11,815 nucleotides of DNA from Candidatus Opimibacter skivensis (GCA_016721905.1 JADKHH010000019.1:1-11815); one strand, 5' to 3'; positions 1 to 8,480 are shown, numbered from the stretch's first letter. Made by a program: numbers and translations. The notes: generated by a model from the letters alone, not told the origin.

Positions 1-2
1 TC

Positions 3-281
3 CTTTTACCACAATATATTTTAAATTACAATTTTCGTAAAAATCAATCATTTTATACGGAAGGTCCAAGTCCATGGTCCTCGATTGAATTGTATAATTA
101 TTTCTACCACGAAGCTGGACTAACATTATTATTCTCTTCCAATAGATTGGATGTAGGTTTGCAATACGCTTTTGGTTTGGCACCCATTTGGGATACTAAA
201 GATCTTAATCCTCTTTATTCAGCCCGACTTACTATGTCCAGAATCAATTTTTCCATTGGGTATTCAATATTTGATGAATAA
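3..281 (+). CDS. C-terminal fragment of a probable outer-membrane beta-barrel protein
   Basis: An open frame enters from the left edge and ends at TAA 279-281, giving about 92 residues with the N-terminus outside the window. A TTG at 90 is an internal codon, not a convincing start, because the frame is open from base 3. The residues alternate polar and hydrophobic with many aromatics (segments such as LTLLFSSNRLDVGLQYAFGL and RINFSIGYSIFDE). That is the look of transmembrane beta-strands, and a last strand ending close to the C-terminus is usual for outer-membrane barrels. No named family is recognised, so the barrel assignment is inferred from composition. It converges on the S41 peptidase gene with only 23 bases between the two stop codons, and no terminator hairpin is visible there. 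Confidence 0.55.
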   Translation, partial: LLPQYILNYNFRKNQSFYTEGPSPWSSIELYNYFYHEAGLTLLFSSNRLDVGLQYAFGLAPIWDTKDLNPLYSARLTMSRINFSIGYSIFDE

Positions 282-304
282 TTACCCAAGGAGTTTGCTT
301 TCAA

Positions 305-1936
305 TCATTTCGGCTGCAACAATGCGGTATATTCCTGCTGATTCTTCAACAAGCTGATAGCTTCCGCCAATTCAGGATCGTTTTTGAGTTGGTGACGCAC
401 TAATCCTGTTTCAAAATAATACCTGCTCAGGATCTCACGCTCGATGGCCTGTTGTATTTCTTTTTCATGTTGTTTTACCTGTGAGGCCTTCTCTTTTTCA
501 ACTACGGCCTTGAGCTGATCTACCTGATGTACACGCCAGTGTATACGCTTCTTTAGAAGCGATTTCACTATCTTCTTTATTAAATCATCTGTCTCGGTTT
601 CATACTTGAAATCCGTCTTGCCAGGAAAGTAGTAAAGGCCGGAAAAATCCGTCAAAACGAAATTCCTCTCAACGCTGCAATACTATCCTTGCCCATATAC
701 TGCTGTGTGACAAAATTGAAGATGATATCCTGCTCCAGTAATTTCTTAACGATAAGCGGTTGTTGTTCTGCAACCATCGGTACATCTGGCTGCACGCCAC
801 CTCCATCGAGCACTGTTCTGCCGGCACGTGTTTTAAACTTAGCACGCTTGTCATCCGGGATATGCACTCACCGTTTTTATATTCCACAGATTGAATACAT
901 CTTCCACTCGGGATATAATATTTGGCAGTAGTCAATTTGACCTTGGCATTATAGCCAACATCAAATGTATTCTGCACCAATCCCTTTCCATATGACAATT
1001 CCTATTATCACACCGCGGTCGAGATCGCCATCACACCGGATACAATCTCAGATGCAGATGCCGAGTTTTCATCAATGATAACCACGAGATGGATAGTCTG
1101 GTCTACAGGCTCATTGCGTGTTTTGTATTTCTGGTCCGACTCCACGACTTTGCTACGCGTAGTCACGACGGTTTCCTCTGCAGGGATAAAGACATTACAT
1201 ACATTGATAGCTTCATGCAATAATCCACCGCCATTGCCGCGCAGGTCCAGGATGACTCCTTGCAGATCCGGAGTTTGCGTCTTCAGGTCACGCAGTGCCT
1301 CAGCCACATTATGCCCGGCATCGCGCGTGAATGTTGTCAGTGATATATAGCCGATGGTTTTGTCCACCATGCCGGAATAAGGCACGTTTTTTCCATCCAT
1401 GCCGCCCCTGGTGATTTTGATATTCTGAGGCTCCGTTTCACCTGGCCTTACGATATCAATGTTCATCTCACTGCCCGGGATCCCGCTGATGATATCCCAT
1501 GACATCTTCGGCAGTCCTCTTCGGTCGTCTCGCCATTGACGGATATGATCTTATCACCCACCTTGAGTCCCGCCGAATGGGCAGGGGAGTCCTCTATAAT
1601 CCTGGTGATCACCAGATCCATGTCTATTTTCTTCACTTTCAGGCCGGAAGATGCTTCCCCCTCCTCGTTCCGGAACCGCCATCCTTCAATCTGGGACTCC
1701 GAAAAGTAGTTGGTAAAGGGATCCAGGGTAGCCAGCATGGCATCTATCCCCACCTTCATGATCTGGTTGGGGTCAATCTCGTCTACATAGTTGGAATTGA
1801 CCTCCTTATACAGGTTACTGAAGATCTCCAGGTTCTTGATAATATCGAAATAGCGGCCTTTCTGCTGTGTGGTGGCTGCCACCCCTACTATCAAGGCAAA
1901 CCCCACGATGGCACCTATTAAATACTTCCTCTTCAT
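305..1936 (-). CDS. S41-family C-terminal processing peptidase (Ctp/Prc type), interrupted by frameshifts
   Basis: Periplasmic serine protease of the tail-specific/CtpA family, about 540 residues when the frames are joined. ATG at 1934-1936 starts a signal/anchor (MKRKYLIGAIVGFALIVGVA), followed by the family segment LDPFTNYFS (residues 71-79). A PDZ domain starts near residue 97 (SPAHSAGLKVGDKIISVNGE). The catalytic core has GYISLTTF, LDLRGNGGG and NSASASEIVSG; the middle serine of SASASE (codon 1056-1058) is the expected nucleophile and the lysine of SYGKG (codon 984-986) its partner, 24 codons apart here against 25 in E. coli Prc. The C-terminal part has the GRTVLDGGGVQPDV segment typical of Bacteroidota homologues. 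Five frame changes are seen, near 1515, 1020-1045, 1000, 868 and 669. Two of them flank the Ser-Lys region and cancel out, leaving TGA and TAA in the main frame. All domains are otherwise conserved, so sequencing error is more likely than a pseudogene. Confidence 0.88.
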
Positions 1937-2011
1937 ATGCGCTGTTTAGTTCCGTAAAAATACACGGATAGTCTATAACGTTAGGGGAGGGGAGGAAAGT
2001 TTATGGAAAGG

Positions 2012-2134
2012 CTTAGGAGATTAGGGGTTTAGGAGGTTAGTAGCTTAGGAGATTAGAAGGTTAGGAGCTTAGCAGCTTATAGGTTAACAACCTGGTAGCT
2101 TCAACCTACTAAACTACTAACCTACTAAGCTGCC
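2012..2134. repeat. Degenerate 8-base tandem array with inverted half
   Basis: Consecutive octamers from 2012 to 2083 read CTTAGGAG, ATTAGGGG, TTTAGGAG, GTTAGTAG, CTTAGGAG, ATTAGAAG, GTTAGGAG, CTTAGCAG, CTTATAGG. After about 19 bases the opposite orientation follows at 2103-2134: AACCTACT, AAACTACT, AACCTACT, AAGCTGCC. AGGTTAGTAG at 2034-2043 is matched by its exact complement at 2114-2123, so either strand can fold into a long imperfect hairpin. Function is unknown. It could stabilise or terminate transcripts, or be a neutral satellite. Confidence 0.8.
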
Positions 2135-2298
2135 TTAGCCCTTGTTGGAGCGGTGCAGTGAGCGGAGCCGAACTGGTTTTAATCAAGAATGTGCCGATAT
2201 TCCTTATCCTCCTCTTTAGAATTTTCATCATTCCGCGAGAGTTGCAGGAGCAAACAGTTCGGCTATCCGCTCATTACGGCGCTCCTGCAACGGCTAAG
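2135..2298. repeat. BIME-like inverted pair of hairpin units (copy 1)
   Basis: A forward unit at 2135-2180 begins TTAGCCCTTGTTGGAGC and continues GTGAGCGGAGCCGAACTG; its right arm is eroded. A spacer beginning GCCGATATTC (2193) leads to a reverse unit at 2241-2298. The reverse unit has perfect 11-base arms, GTTGCAGGAGC (2241-2251) and GCTCCTGCAAC (2281-2291), followed by GGCTAAGG. The reverse complement of this unit aligns with the forward unit (TTAGCC, left arm, TGAGCGGA, GCCGAACTG, right arm). The two units are therefore one family in opposite orientations. The whole arrangement recurs at 6565-6690. Confidence 0.75.
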
Positions 2299-2327
2299 GT
2301 AAACTCCTGCAACAGCTGCGGCTGCTA

Positions 2328-2414
2328 ACTTTTTTACTCTCTGCCCACTGCTCTATGCGCTCTACTTGTGCTGAGCGGAGCCGAAGCATGCTCTATGCTC
2401 TCTGCCCTATGCTA
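2328..2414. repeat. 3'-flank repeat block abutting a stop codon (copy 1)
   Basis: The block reads ACTTTTTTACTCTCTGCCC, then CACTGCTCTATGCGCTCT, then a GCTGAGCGGAGCCGAAGC segment, then CATGCTCTATG and GCCCTATGCTA. The last three bases (CTA, 2412-2414) are the TAG stop of the minus-strand surface-protein gene. The same block, without the GAGCGGAGCCGAAG part, ends at the stop of another gene at 7051. Internally it is built from a short CTCTATGC/CCTATGCT motif. The GCTGAGCGGAGCCGAAG segment resembles interspersed sequences common in Bacteroidota genomes; this is recalled, not checked. Confidence 0.65.
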
Positions 2415-5400
2415 CCTCACCAACGTAACATCCCCATACCTCACCTCACTCCGCCCATCATCAAAACCCACGACAATCCTATACGTAAACACTCCAGGAT
2501 TCATGGTCTCGCCTTTCATCTTTCCATCCCACGATACCGTAGGATCATCAGGCAGAATATGCTCTGCAGCAAATACCAAATTGCCCCACCTGTCAAAGAT
2601 GCTGAGGGATGATATCTCTTTTACACCACCTGCGGCACTGATCGTCAGCACATCGTTGATGCCATCTCCATTAGGTGAGAAGATATTGGGAATATAGATG
2701 TCATGACCTGTAGCAACAAATACAGTGAGGCTATCACTATCGGCACAACCATCTACGGATGTGACCGAAACAGAATAGGCGGTTGTAATGATAGGGGCAA
2801 CGATCTGCGTAAGACAATTCGCACAATCAGTAGTATCGATCCCCATCCACATCAACGATGACAATGAATCAAATGGCACATTGATGACCGCTTGCAATTG
2901 TGCGGAATCACCAAGGGATATCACCTGGTTATCTCCCAGTTCCACTTGCACCAGCAAGGGGACATCAATAGCGATGATCTCCTTCACTTCGCAATCATTA
3001 GCATCGCGGGTAGTAATCTGATAAATGCCCTCACGTAGTCCTGTGAAATTTGGAGATGATTGAAAAGCTGCTCCATCTATCGAATAGGTGTATGACCACA
3101 CCTCCCACTGGAAGCACCGTGATACTTCCTCTCTTGCTGTTCAAAACATCCTGGCTCTGTGATTTCAAAACCAATCATTAATATCTCCGGCCCTGTCAAT
3201 GTGACCTCACCAGAAGTCATACATCCATTGCCATCCGTGATAGCCACGGCATAGGAACCGGCACTCAATCCGGTGATCATCTGATCGGTGTCACTCGTAG
3301 ACCAGAGGAAGGTGTATGGTGGAACTCCATGCACACTGGCTATCGCACCGCCATCTGCGCCACCTTCGCAACTCACATCAAACCCATTGTAATCATTAGC
3401 TGATAACACGATGAGTTGAGGTAATGTGGCAAGTGTCGTCGTTTCAATCACAGGCTATCACAACCATCCTGTCCGGTATATAGATTTTTGTGATACCTGT
3501 CTGCCCGCATCACAGGTGTTGTGAAAGTTGAGTTGTATCCGAGACTATCGAGAAATAGTCAGTGTCACGATACTATCGCATCCATACTGATTGAAATGCG
3601 ATGTGATAAACGTCCCTGCTTCTGATGACAAGCATGTTGTGCCCGTAAGAAATGTTTCATCCGAAGGCAGCAAGGTAATTGTCTCTGTCACGATACTGTC
3701 ACACCCATACTGATTGATCAGTGAATAGGTGAATACGCCTGCTGCCAATGGATCACATGTCGTTGAGGCTATAGATACCATATCAGATGGCAACAGGGAG
3801 ATGGTCGTGGTGACGATACTATCATCCAAATCGATTGAGCAGGTGTTGGATAGTCACACCAGTCTGACCCGGATCACAATGCGATCCATTGATGAAAGTG
3901 GAATCACTCGCAGAATACGAGATGGTGGTGAAGACAACACTATCACATCCGGCAAGATTAATATAATGAGCTTCAAACACACCCAGGCTTGCACTATCAC
4001 ATGAGGTAGTGGAGAGAAAAGTCGTGTCCGGTATATCTGCGATGATTGTGGTGATTACCAGGCTATCACAGCCGGATTGATTCTCAGCAGATGTTCAGGC
4101 CCCGATGACCGATGTATCATGATACCCCATGCAGATAGTGGGTTGTATCAGCTGGAGCCATATGAATGGTAGTGATCACTAGGCTATCACATCCATCTGA
4201 TCTGTAAGTCTAAGTTCATAGGTGCCAAGTAATGTGCTGTCACATGTTGTCTCCGTAAGCCAAGTCGTATCGGTCGGTGGAATGAGACTGACGGTAGTGA
4301 TGATCAGACTGTCACACCTGATTGATTGTTTAGTAACATCATCGAAACACCTGTGCTATCTGAAATTGCATGTCGTCAGGGCAATTGTAGTGGTATCGGA
4401 TCCAAGAAGGGTGATGGTTGTCTCAACGATGGTGTCGCATCCATTTGGATTATCGAGGTAGGTAATAAAGACTCCATCTGATGCAGGATCACAAGTGGCG
4501 GAGGTATTATAAATATGTTCCACAGGAAGAACATCAATCATTACATTGACCAGACTGTCGCAGCCGTATTGGGAGTTATAGTAGATATCATAGAGGCCCT
4601 CTTCCTTCTCCCAGTAATAGGCCAGCCAAATGCTGTCGCCATCACATAGGGTGACGTCTACATTGTGATTATAGTTTGGATATACTTCAATGGTCTGTAC
4701 CGGATCTGGGATTTCGATGCAAGCCGGTTGTGAGGGCGTTATATTGGTGATCGTATATAATGTGGTACTTAAAGGCTCTACCGCGAAATCAAAATCATCA
4801 GCGATATCATTGAGGGAGATAGGTGATCCGGGAACAGCTGATACGACAACGTCCAATGGAAACGGGGTATCGGTGCTTAGGGTCAGTGTGGCTTCACCAT
4901 TTTCACAGACGCCGATGTCACCGTTGAGGGAGACATGGATGATCGGGACGATATCTAACTGGACAGTATCTCTCGTGGGGCACATCACTCCATCGTCAAC
5001 AGTGACGATATACTGTCCGGTTTGATTCACGGTGATGGTCTGTGTTTGTTCTCCTGTGGACCAGAGGTAGCTGGCTCCGGGATTACCGGCATCAAAGGTG
5101 AAGGACGCTCCGTCAGGCTTCCTGATCAGGACCGAGATCCACATTGAGTACTGGTGATTCATTTACTTGTATAAATGCAGAGGCGACATTGCTCATAGCA
5201 CCTGATTCGGTAGTAAACTGCACTTCAATGGTACGAGGCCCACCGGTGAGTGGGGATGCATAGTTTTCGTAGATGACTAAATGCAAGGCATCTTTGAAGT
5301 CTGTTGATGTGGCATTTCCTGCATTGATAAGTGTGATCATACCTGTGCCAAGACCTGTTGCATTGATGCCGGGTACATTGCCAGACATATCTAAAATCTC

Positions 5401-6363
5401 AAAGGGGAAGTCGGGTACATTGCCTGCAACCTGAATAGTCATGGAAGAGATGAGGGCATCATAACGGATCTTGATATCCTCATCGGCGATCACCGACCCA
5501 TTAGAAAAGCAATCATACGCAGGAGAATTGTAATCTGCGTCGACGGCACCGGAACTGTCATCGCAATCTAAATCAATGAAAGCGGTACAATCTGGATAAA
5601 TGAATTCTTGCATGGATGTAATCCAAATCATACCCTCTGGAAGGGTACATATGGGAGTGACTGTTAGATCCAGAATGTCTATAGCATATAGCAGATTAGT
5701 GAAAGCATCTACTCCAAGTAGTCGGTTGCAGGTAGAAGAAGCAGTGATCCCACTCATAAAATAATTTAAATCTATTGACGAAGAGTTCTCGGGATCATCA
5801 GTATCGACTAAAACAAAATCCCAATGGGATCCATAAATGTTTCCCTGAAATAAAGCCATGTCCCCTCCAATTGGATCTGGGAGTAATCCCAGATTGGTAA
5901 AACTTCCTGAATTAATATTATAGCTGTATAACCATTGATTGCTACCATTTATCACATACATCGTCATGTACATAATGCTATCATTTACGCAAACAAGACC
6001 ACGTAAAGTATATGGATAGATCTATTGTTATTGGATAAACTAAATTAAATACTCAGTTGCAAAATCGAATTGAAGAATTCCTTCATCATTTAAAGCATAT
6101 AATTGACCGTTTGGGCAGAATGTTACATCAAAACTTGCTGCACCAGGAGTTGCAATGATATTTGCATTACAAGTGCAATTATTGACATTACATCCACATT
6201 GGGATTCATCAATCGTAATTTCGTACAAATGAAAAGGTGGGTTTGCGCCAAGTCCATAATAAACCTGAGCTTCAGATTTAACTATTATTACCAGGCAAAT
6301 GAATATTATTCGTATTAAAGGTTTTAAAAAAAGCTCAAGTATGTTTTGTAAGATAAAATCCAT
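2412..6363 (-). CDS. Giant T9SS type B cargo surface protein with SprB-like and 41-residue Cys repeats, interrupted by frameshifts
   Basis: About 1,310 residues when joined. ATG 6361-6363 puts the signal-peptide core (LIRIIFICLVIIVKSEAQ) 17 residues in; an in-frame ATG at 6399 would add 12 residues. Parts in order: an N-terminal region with a Cys-rich stretch; a region ending LGPDQ; an Ig/PKD-like domain with FDAGNPGASYLWSTGEQTQT (about 5080); an array of 41-residue GCDS repeats (about 4655-3454); SprB-like repeats with DGGAIASVHGVPPYTFLWST (about 3300) and GSITVLPVGG plus SYTYSIDGAAF; and the gliding-motility-associated C-terminal domain (TIGR04131/CHU_C type) from YIPNIFSPNGDGINDVLTI (about 2696) to the stop. 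This domain directs export through T9SS, so a surface or secreted adhesin-like protein is expected. More than ten frame changes are seen, including two cancelling near 6015-6045, one near 5120, an extra base in the A-run 4363-4365, a missing base at 3823-3825, and two near 3120-3150. They are probably sequence errors. Confidence 0.85.
3454..4655 (-). repeat. Tandem 41-codon (123-base) Cys repeats inside the surface protein
   Basis: Gly-Cys-Asp-Ser/Thr motifs occur ten times, with the Gly codon ending at 3465, 3583, 3706, 3827, 3950, 4073, 4194, about 4318, 4442 and 4565. Several intervals are exactly 123 bases and the rest deviate by one to five. A typical unit reads GCDSIVTETITLLPSDETF, then a TTC segment, then GVFTYSLINQY before the next GCDS. 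Each unit has two cysteines about 24 residues apart, compatible with an intra-repeat disulfide. The first unit (Cys codon near 4646) and last unit are diverged. Departures from 123 coincide with frame breaks; for example, at 3823-3825 only TG remains of the Cys codon. Confidence 0.85.
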
Positions 6364-6421
6364 AGTGCCTTGAATTTTATTTTTAGAATAGCTAACCATT
6401 TATCTATTGCTAATAAATTAG

Positions 6422-6480
6422 TATAAATTTAATAAAATAAAATTGGGGAGCTACCTCTGAAATTGGGTGGCTCCCCAATA
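6422..6480 (-). terminator. Rho-independent terminator reading leftward
   Basis: Perfect 10-base arms ATTGGGGAGC (6442-6451) and GCTCCCCAAT (6470-6479) can extend inward by about four pairs with G-U wobble, leaving a loop of about nine. On the minus strand the stem is followed at once by a T-rich tract (TTTTATTTTATTAAATTT, 6441 downward). On the plus strand it is followed by AGATAC, so it is directional. It would stop transcripts from the toroid genes on the right before the surface-protein gene, although it lies about 570 bases past the nearest stop codon. A leader attenuator of the surface-protein gene is the alternative. Confidence 0.6.
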
Positions 6481-6564
6481 GATACAAGTGTGGGTTCAAA
6501 TTAGTCACACTCTTCAATTGTTGCAAACTACGCCCAACAGAATTTGCATTTTTTCGTCAATTCA

Positions 6565-6690
6565 TTAGCCCTTGTTGGAGTTTGCTCCAACAAGCCGATA
6601 TTCGATATCATTTCTTATGTGAATTTTCTCAACCCACGGAGTTGCAGGAGCAAATTGTTCGGCTCACTACGGCGCTCCTGCAACGGCTAA
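6565..6690. repeat. BIME-like inverted pair of hairpin units (copy 2)
   Basis: A collapsed forward unit (TTAGCC, then CTTGTTGGAG, TTTG, CTCCAACAAG at 6571-6594) has kept perfect 10-base arms but lost its central loop. The spacer beginning GCCGATATTC resembles the one in copy 1. The reverse unit at 6641-6690 has perfect arms GTTGCAGGAGC (6641-6651) and GCTCCTGCAAC (6674-6684), with a loop containing GTTCGGCT, followed by GGCTAAGCGG. Order and orientation match 2135-2298. Confidence 0.75.
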
Positions 6691-6716
6691 GCGGTTTTAA
6701 CATCTGTCGACCCAGC

Positions 6717-6925
6717 TTAGCCCTTGTTGCAGCGGTGCAGTGAGCGGACGGTTGCTGAGCTGAGGTTGGTGAGCTGTAGGATATGGATGTGTTGAGCAGG
6801 TCGAACCATAGCAGATGGTTGTGTGAAAGCAGGTCGAAGCAGCCGAACTGTTTGCTCCAACAAGCTGATATTCGGTTTCATTTTCTTCTTAGAGATTTCT
6901 CAACCAACAGAAAGATATCCCAAGT
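6717..6925 (+). repeat. Third hairpin unit split by an insertion
   Basis: The left half, TTAGCCCTTGTTGCAGCGG through TGAGCGGA, runs from 6717 to 6748. The right half, GCCGAACTGTTTGCTCC and AACAAG, runs from 6842 to 6864. In the unit at 2135 these halves are directly joined (TGAGCGGAGCCGAACTG). The 93 bases between (6749-6841) therefore look inserted. The usual spacer follows (GCTGATATTCGG onward), but no reverse unit comes after it; the sequence diverges near 6912. The left arm has TTGCAG where the partner arm expects TTGGAG, so this copy pairs imperfectly. Confidence 0.6.
6762..6809 (+). repeat. 48-base interspersed repeat, copy A
   Basis: Begins GAGGTTGGTGAGCTGT and ends GCAGGTCGAACCAT. 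The same 48-base length with identical ends recurs in inverted orientation at 10051-10098, with roughly 80% identity by eye. This copy sits inside the insertion that splits the third hairpin unit. A partial further echo (AGCAGGTCGAAGCAG) follows at 6829. Confidence 0.7.
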
Positions 6926-6982
6926 CGCAGTTACAAACTACGCCGAAAGGTTTAACTGCTGACTGCAAACTGCTGACTGCAA

Positions 6983-7051
6983 ACTTTTTACTCTCTGCCC
7001 ACTGCTCTATGCGCTCTCTTGTGCTGCCAGCATGCTCTATGCCCTATGCTA
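6983..7051. repeat. 3'-flank repeat block abutting a stop codon (copy 2)
   Basis: The block reads ACTTTTTACTCTCTGCCC, then CACTGCTCTATGCGCTCT, then CATGCTCTATGCCCTATGCT and A. The last three bases (CTA, 7049-7051) are the TAG stop codon of the minus-strand toroid gene. It matches 2328-2414, including the final 11-mer GCCCTATGCTA, although the two upstream coding regions are unrelated. Confidence 0.65.
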
Positions 7052-8243
7052 GTGATGGACTAAAACCCGTTGAGCCTGCACCGCAAATATCGTCGCCATC
7101 AACGGATCATCTTCCTTATTCACACCACCAAGTGGATTGACATAATACCCATCAGGTTGTTGTTCTTTGATCAACATTTGGGTCAGCTGATCAGACCAGG
7201 GTCCTTCGATCCCTGCAGCACTCATAGCTTCAGCCCGCACAGCAAAATGATAATAATGCATCACCTGATACCATTGCTCCGGATCATGCGATGATAACCC
7301 ATCGATTGTATTCATGTTTTGATTTTTCGCTAACCACTGCACAGCATCTTTATATGCATCGCTATCTGTCAGACCTAAAGCATGTAATGCCAACAATCCA
7401 TCACGTAGCCGTCGCATAACTTGGATAATGATATCCTGCCTCTTTGATAAATACCGGCTCGCATTTATTAGTTGCGAGGGTAGCGATGGAAGAAACAAAT
7501 CCGCCATCATACGGTAGATCCTTCCTTGATGTACAACCTTCATATAGTCGGGGATCCCCAGGGGAGCGTTGAACGCCCTGGAGGAAGAGGGTAACAGAAC
7601 GTAAGAGCGTAGGATCGTAAGAACGTAAGAAATCTGATTCCTCCTTCCCCTCAGCCTCAGCCTTAGCCTCCTCTATAAGTGCCTCTACAATTCTCCGTGT
7701 ATGAGAAATATCAACATGCCCATGCTCACCAAACGGTAGATCGGGCTCGCCATAGCCCCATCCTCCATAGGCAACATTGTCATGAGTGATACCACGATGT
7801 TCAACAAATTGTTCTTTCAATAAATGATCTGCATTGATATGTTGAAGAGCAGTGTCTTGTTTCAGTAAGCACAATACTCTCAATGCATACGCTGCACTGT
7901 AGTTCGGATAATTAAGGTTGATCACACTGTCATGACTCATGTTCATAGATGACCTGATCTCCCGTCGGATAAATTCAACACTTCTTTCGACACCACCATT
8001 CGGCCGTTCAAATTTATCCTCCGGGATCAACAGGAGATAATACAGGATGTAAGGAGTGAGTGCCTTGCCATCTTTAAGTACCGCATGTGTCTGACTGTGC
8101 CATCCTCCATCTGCTGATTGTTGAGCCCACATCCAGGTGATGGATTTGTGCATCGACTTTTCTAATCGTGCATCTTGTGATTGACAGCCAATCATTGTGA
8201 TGATTGCAGATGCAATGATTGATAGTTGAATGGAGCTTTTCAA
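7049..8243 (-). CDS. Lipoprotein with prenyltransferase/squalene-oxidase (alpha/alpha-toroid) repeats, one frameshift
   Basis: About 397 residues when joined. The only usable start is TTG at 8241-8243, since an in-frame TAA lies directly before it. The first 20 residues (MKSSIQLSIIASAIITMIGC) form a lipoprotein signal ending in a lipobox Cys20, so an envelope lipoprotein is likely. Toroid features are QQSADGGW (41-48), YPNYSAAYALRVLCLL, and YGGWGYGEPDLPFGEHGHVD followed by SHTRRIVEAL. A later YPSYATAT segment runs into DGLLALHALG, but a frame change near 7403-7415 separates them; the first frame hits TGA at 7401. The C-terminal frame has QQPDGYYVNPLGG and DDPLMATIFAVQAQRVL. I see no DxDD or other terpene-cyclase acid motif, so enzymatic activity should not be assumed. 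It follows a second toroid gene of the same size and strand. Related proteins recalled from Planctomycetota and Bacteroidota have no established role. Confidence 0.75.
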
Positions 8244-8257
8244 TTAGTTTAGATTTT

Positions 8258-8300
8258 AGATGCCAGATGGCGATTTCTTTAGACTTCAGACTTCAGACGT
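8258..8300. repeat. 7-base AGAYGYC-family array
   Basis: AGATGCC, AGATGGC, then after a short gap AGACTTC, AGACTTC, AGACGTA. These are the same heptamers as the larger array at 9828-9917. The array lies just upstream of the TTG start of the lipoprotein gene. Confidence 0.65.
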
Positions 8301-8386
8301 ATTTATTTTGTAAATATTGATTTTGTTAAGCGTCCGCTAGAAACTTGCGTCAGCAAAACTTCCGTTTACGTTACATGATCTAACTC

Positions 8387-8433
8387 GCTCGTCAGGAGAC
8401 GAGCAGATATAAGTTCAAGTCTGAGACTTGAAC
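8387..8433. other. Two adjacent hairpins between the toroid genes
   Basis: The first hairpin has 7-base arms GCTCGTC (8387-8393) and GACGAGC (8398-8404) with a four-base loop. The second has 9-base arms GTTCAAGTC (8413-8421) and GACTTGAAC (8425-8433) with a three-base loop. Neither has a T-run on either strand, so they are not classical terminators. They could be operator-like palindromes, a processing site, or a 3'-end stabiliser for the upstream toroid gene. Confidence 0.45.
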
Positions 8434-8452
8434 CAACGATACGTTTTTGCCT

Positions 8453-8480
8453 ACGTCTCACGACTCACGTCTCACGATTG
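8453..8480. repeat. 7-base ACGTCTC array
   Basis: Four consecutive heptamers: ACGTCTC, ACGACTC, ACGTCTC, ACGATTG. The array ends 18 bases from the stop codon (8499-8501) of the intact toroid gene. It is another short-period satellite of the kind seen in the other spacers. Confidence 0.6.

Larger units (their letters stand above)
1937..2411. other. Repeat-filled intergenic region
   Basis: This spacer lies upstream of the peptidase gene and downstream of the surface-protein gene. I see no credible gene in it. It holds, in order, a purine-rich stretch (1981-2011), an 8-base degenerate array with an inverted half, an inverted pair of hairpin units, and a block that runs into the stop codon of the surface-protein gene. 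The peptidase promoter should lie near 1940-2000, but I could not recognise a Bacteroidota -33/-7 pair with confidence. Confidence 0.7.
6400..7048. other. Repeat-filled intergenic region
   Basis: I see no gene here. The region holds an AT-rich upstream stretch of the surface-protein gene (6400-6440), a minus-strand terminator hairpin (6442-6479), an inverted pair of hairpin units (6565-6690), and a split third unit with a nested insertion (6717-6864). A sequence like GTTGCAAACTACGCCCAAC (6520) recurs as GTTACAAACTACGCCGAA (6929). A tandem CTGCTGACTGCAAA pair lies near 6957-6986. The region ends in the block at the stop codon of the toroid gene. Confidence 0.7.

Noticed and set aside
984..1060. 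Programmed frameshifting in the S41 gene between the catalytic Ser and Lys
   Set aside because: No slippery heptamer was recognised there, two opposite shifts are needed, and similar breaks occur in unrelated genes across the window.
2241..2291. Hairpin with arms GTTGCAGGAGC and GCTCCTGCAAC as a transcription terminator
   Set aside because: The loop is about 30 bases and no T-run follows on either strand; it fits the repeat family better.
2355..2697. Plus-strand ORFs over the repeat block and the 3' end of the surface-protein gene
   Set aside because: They read through repeats and antisense to the conserved T9SS sorting domain; the composition is not protein-like.
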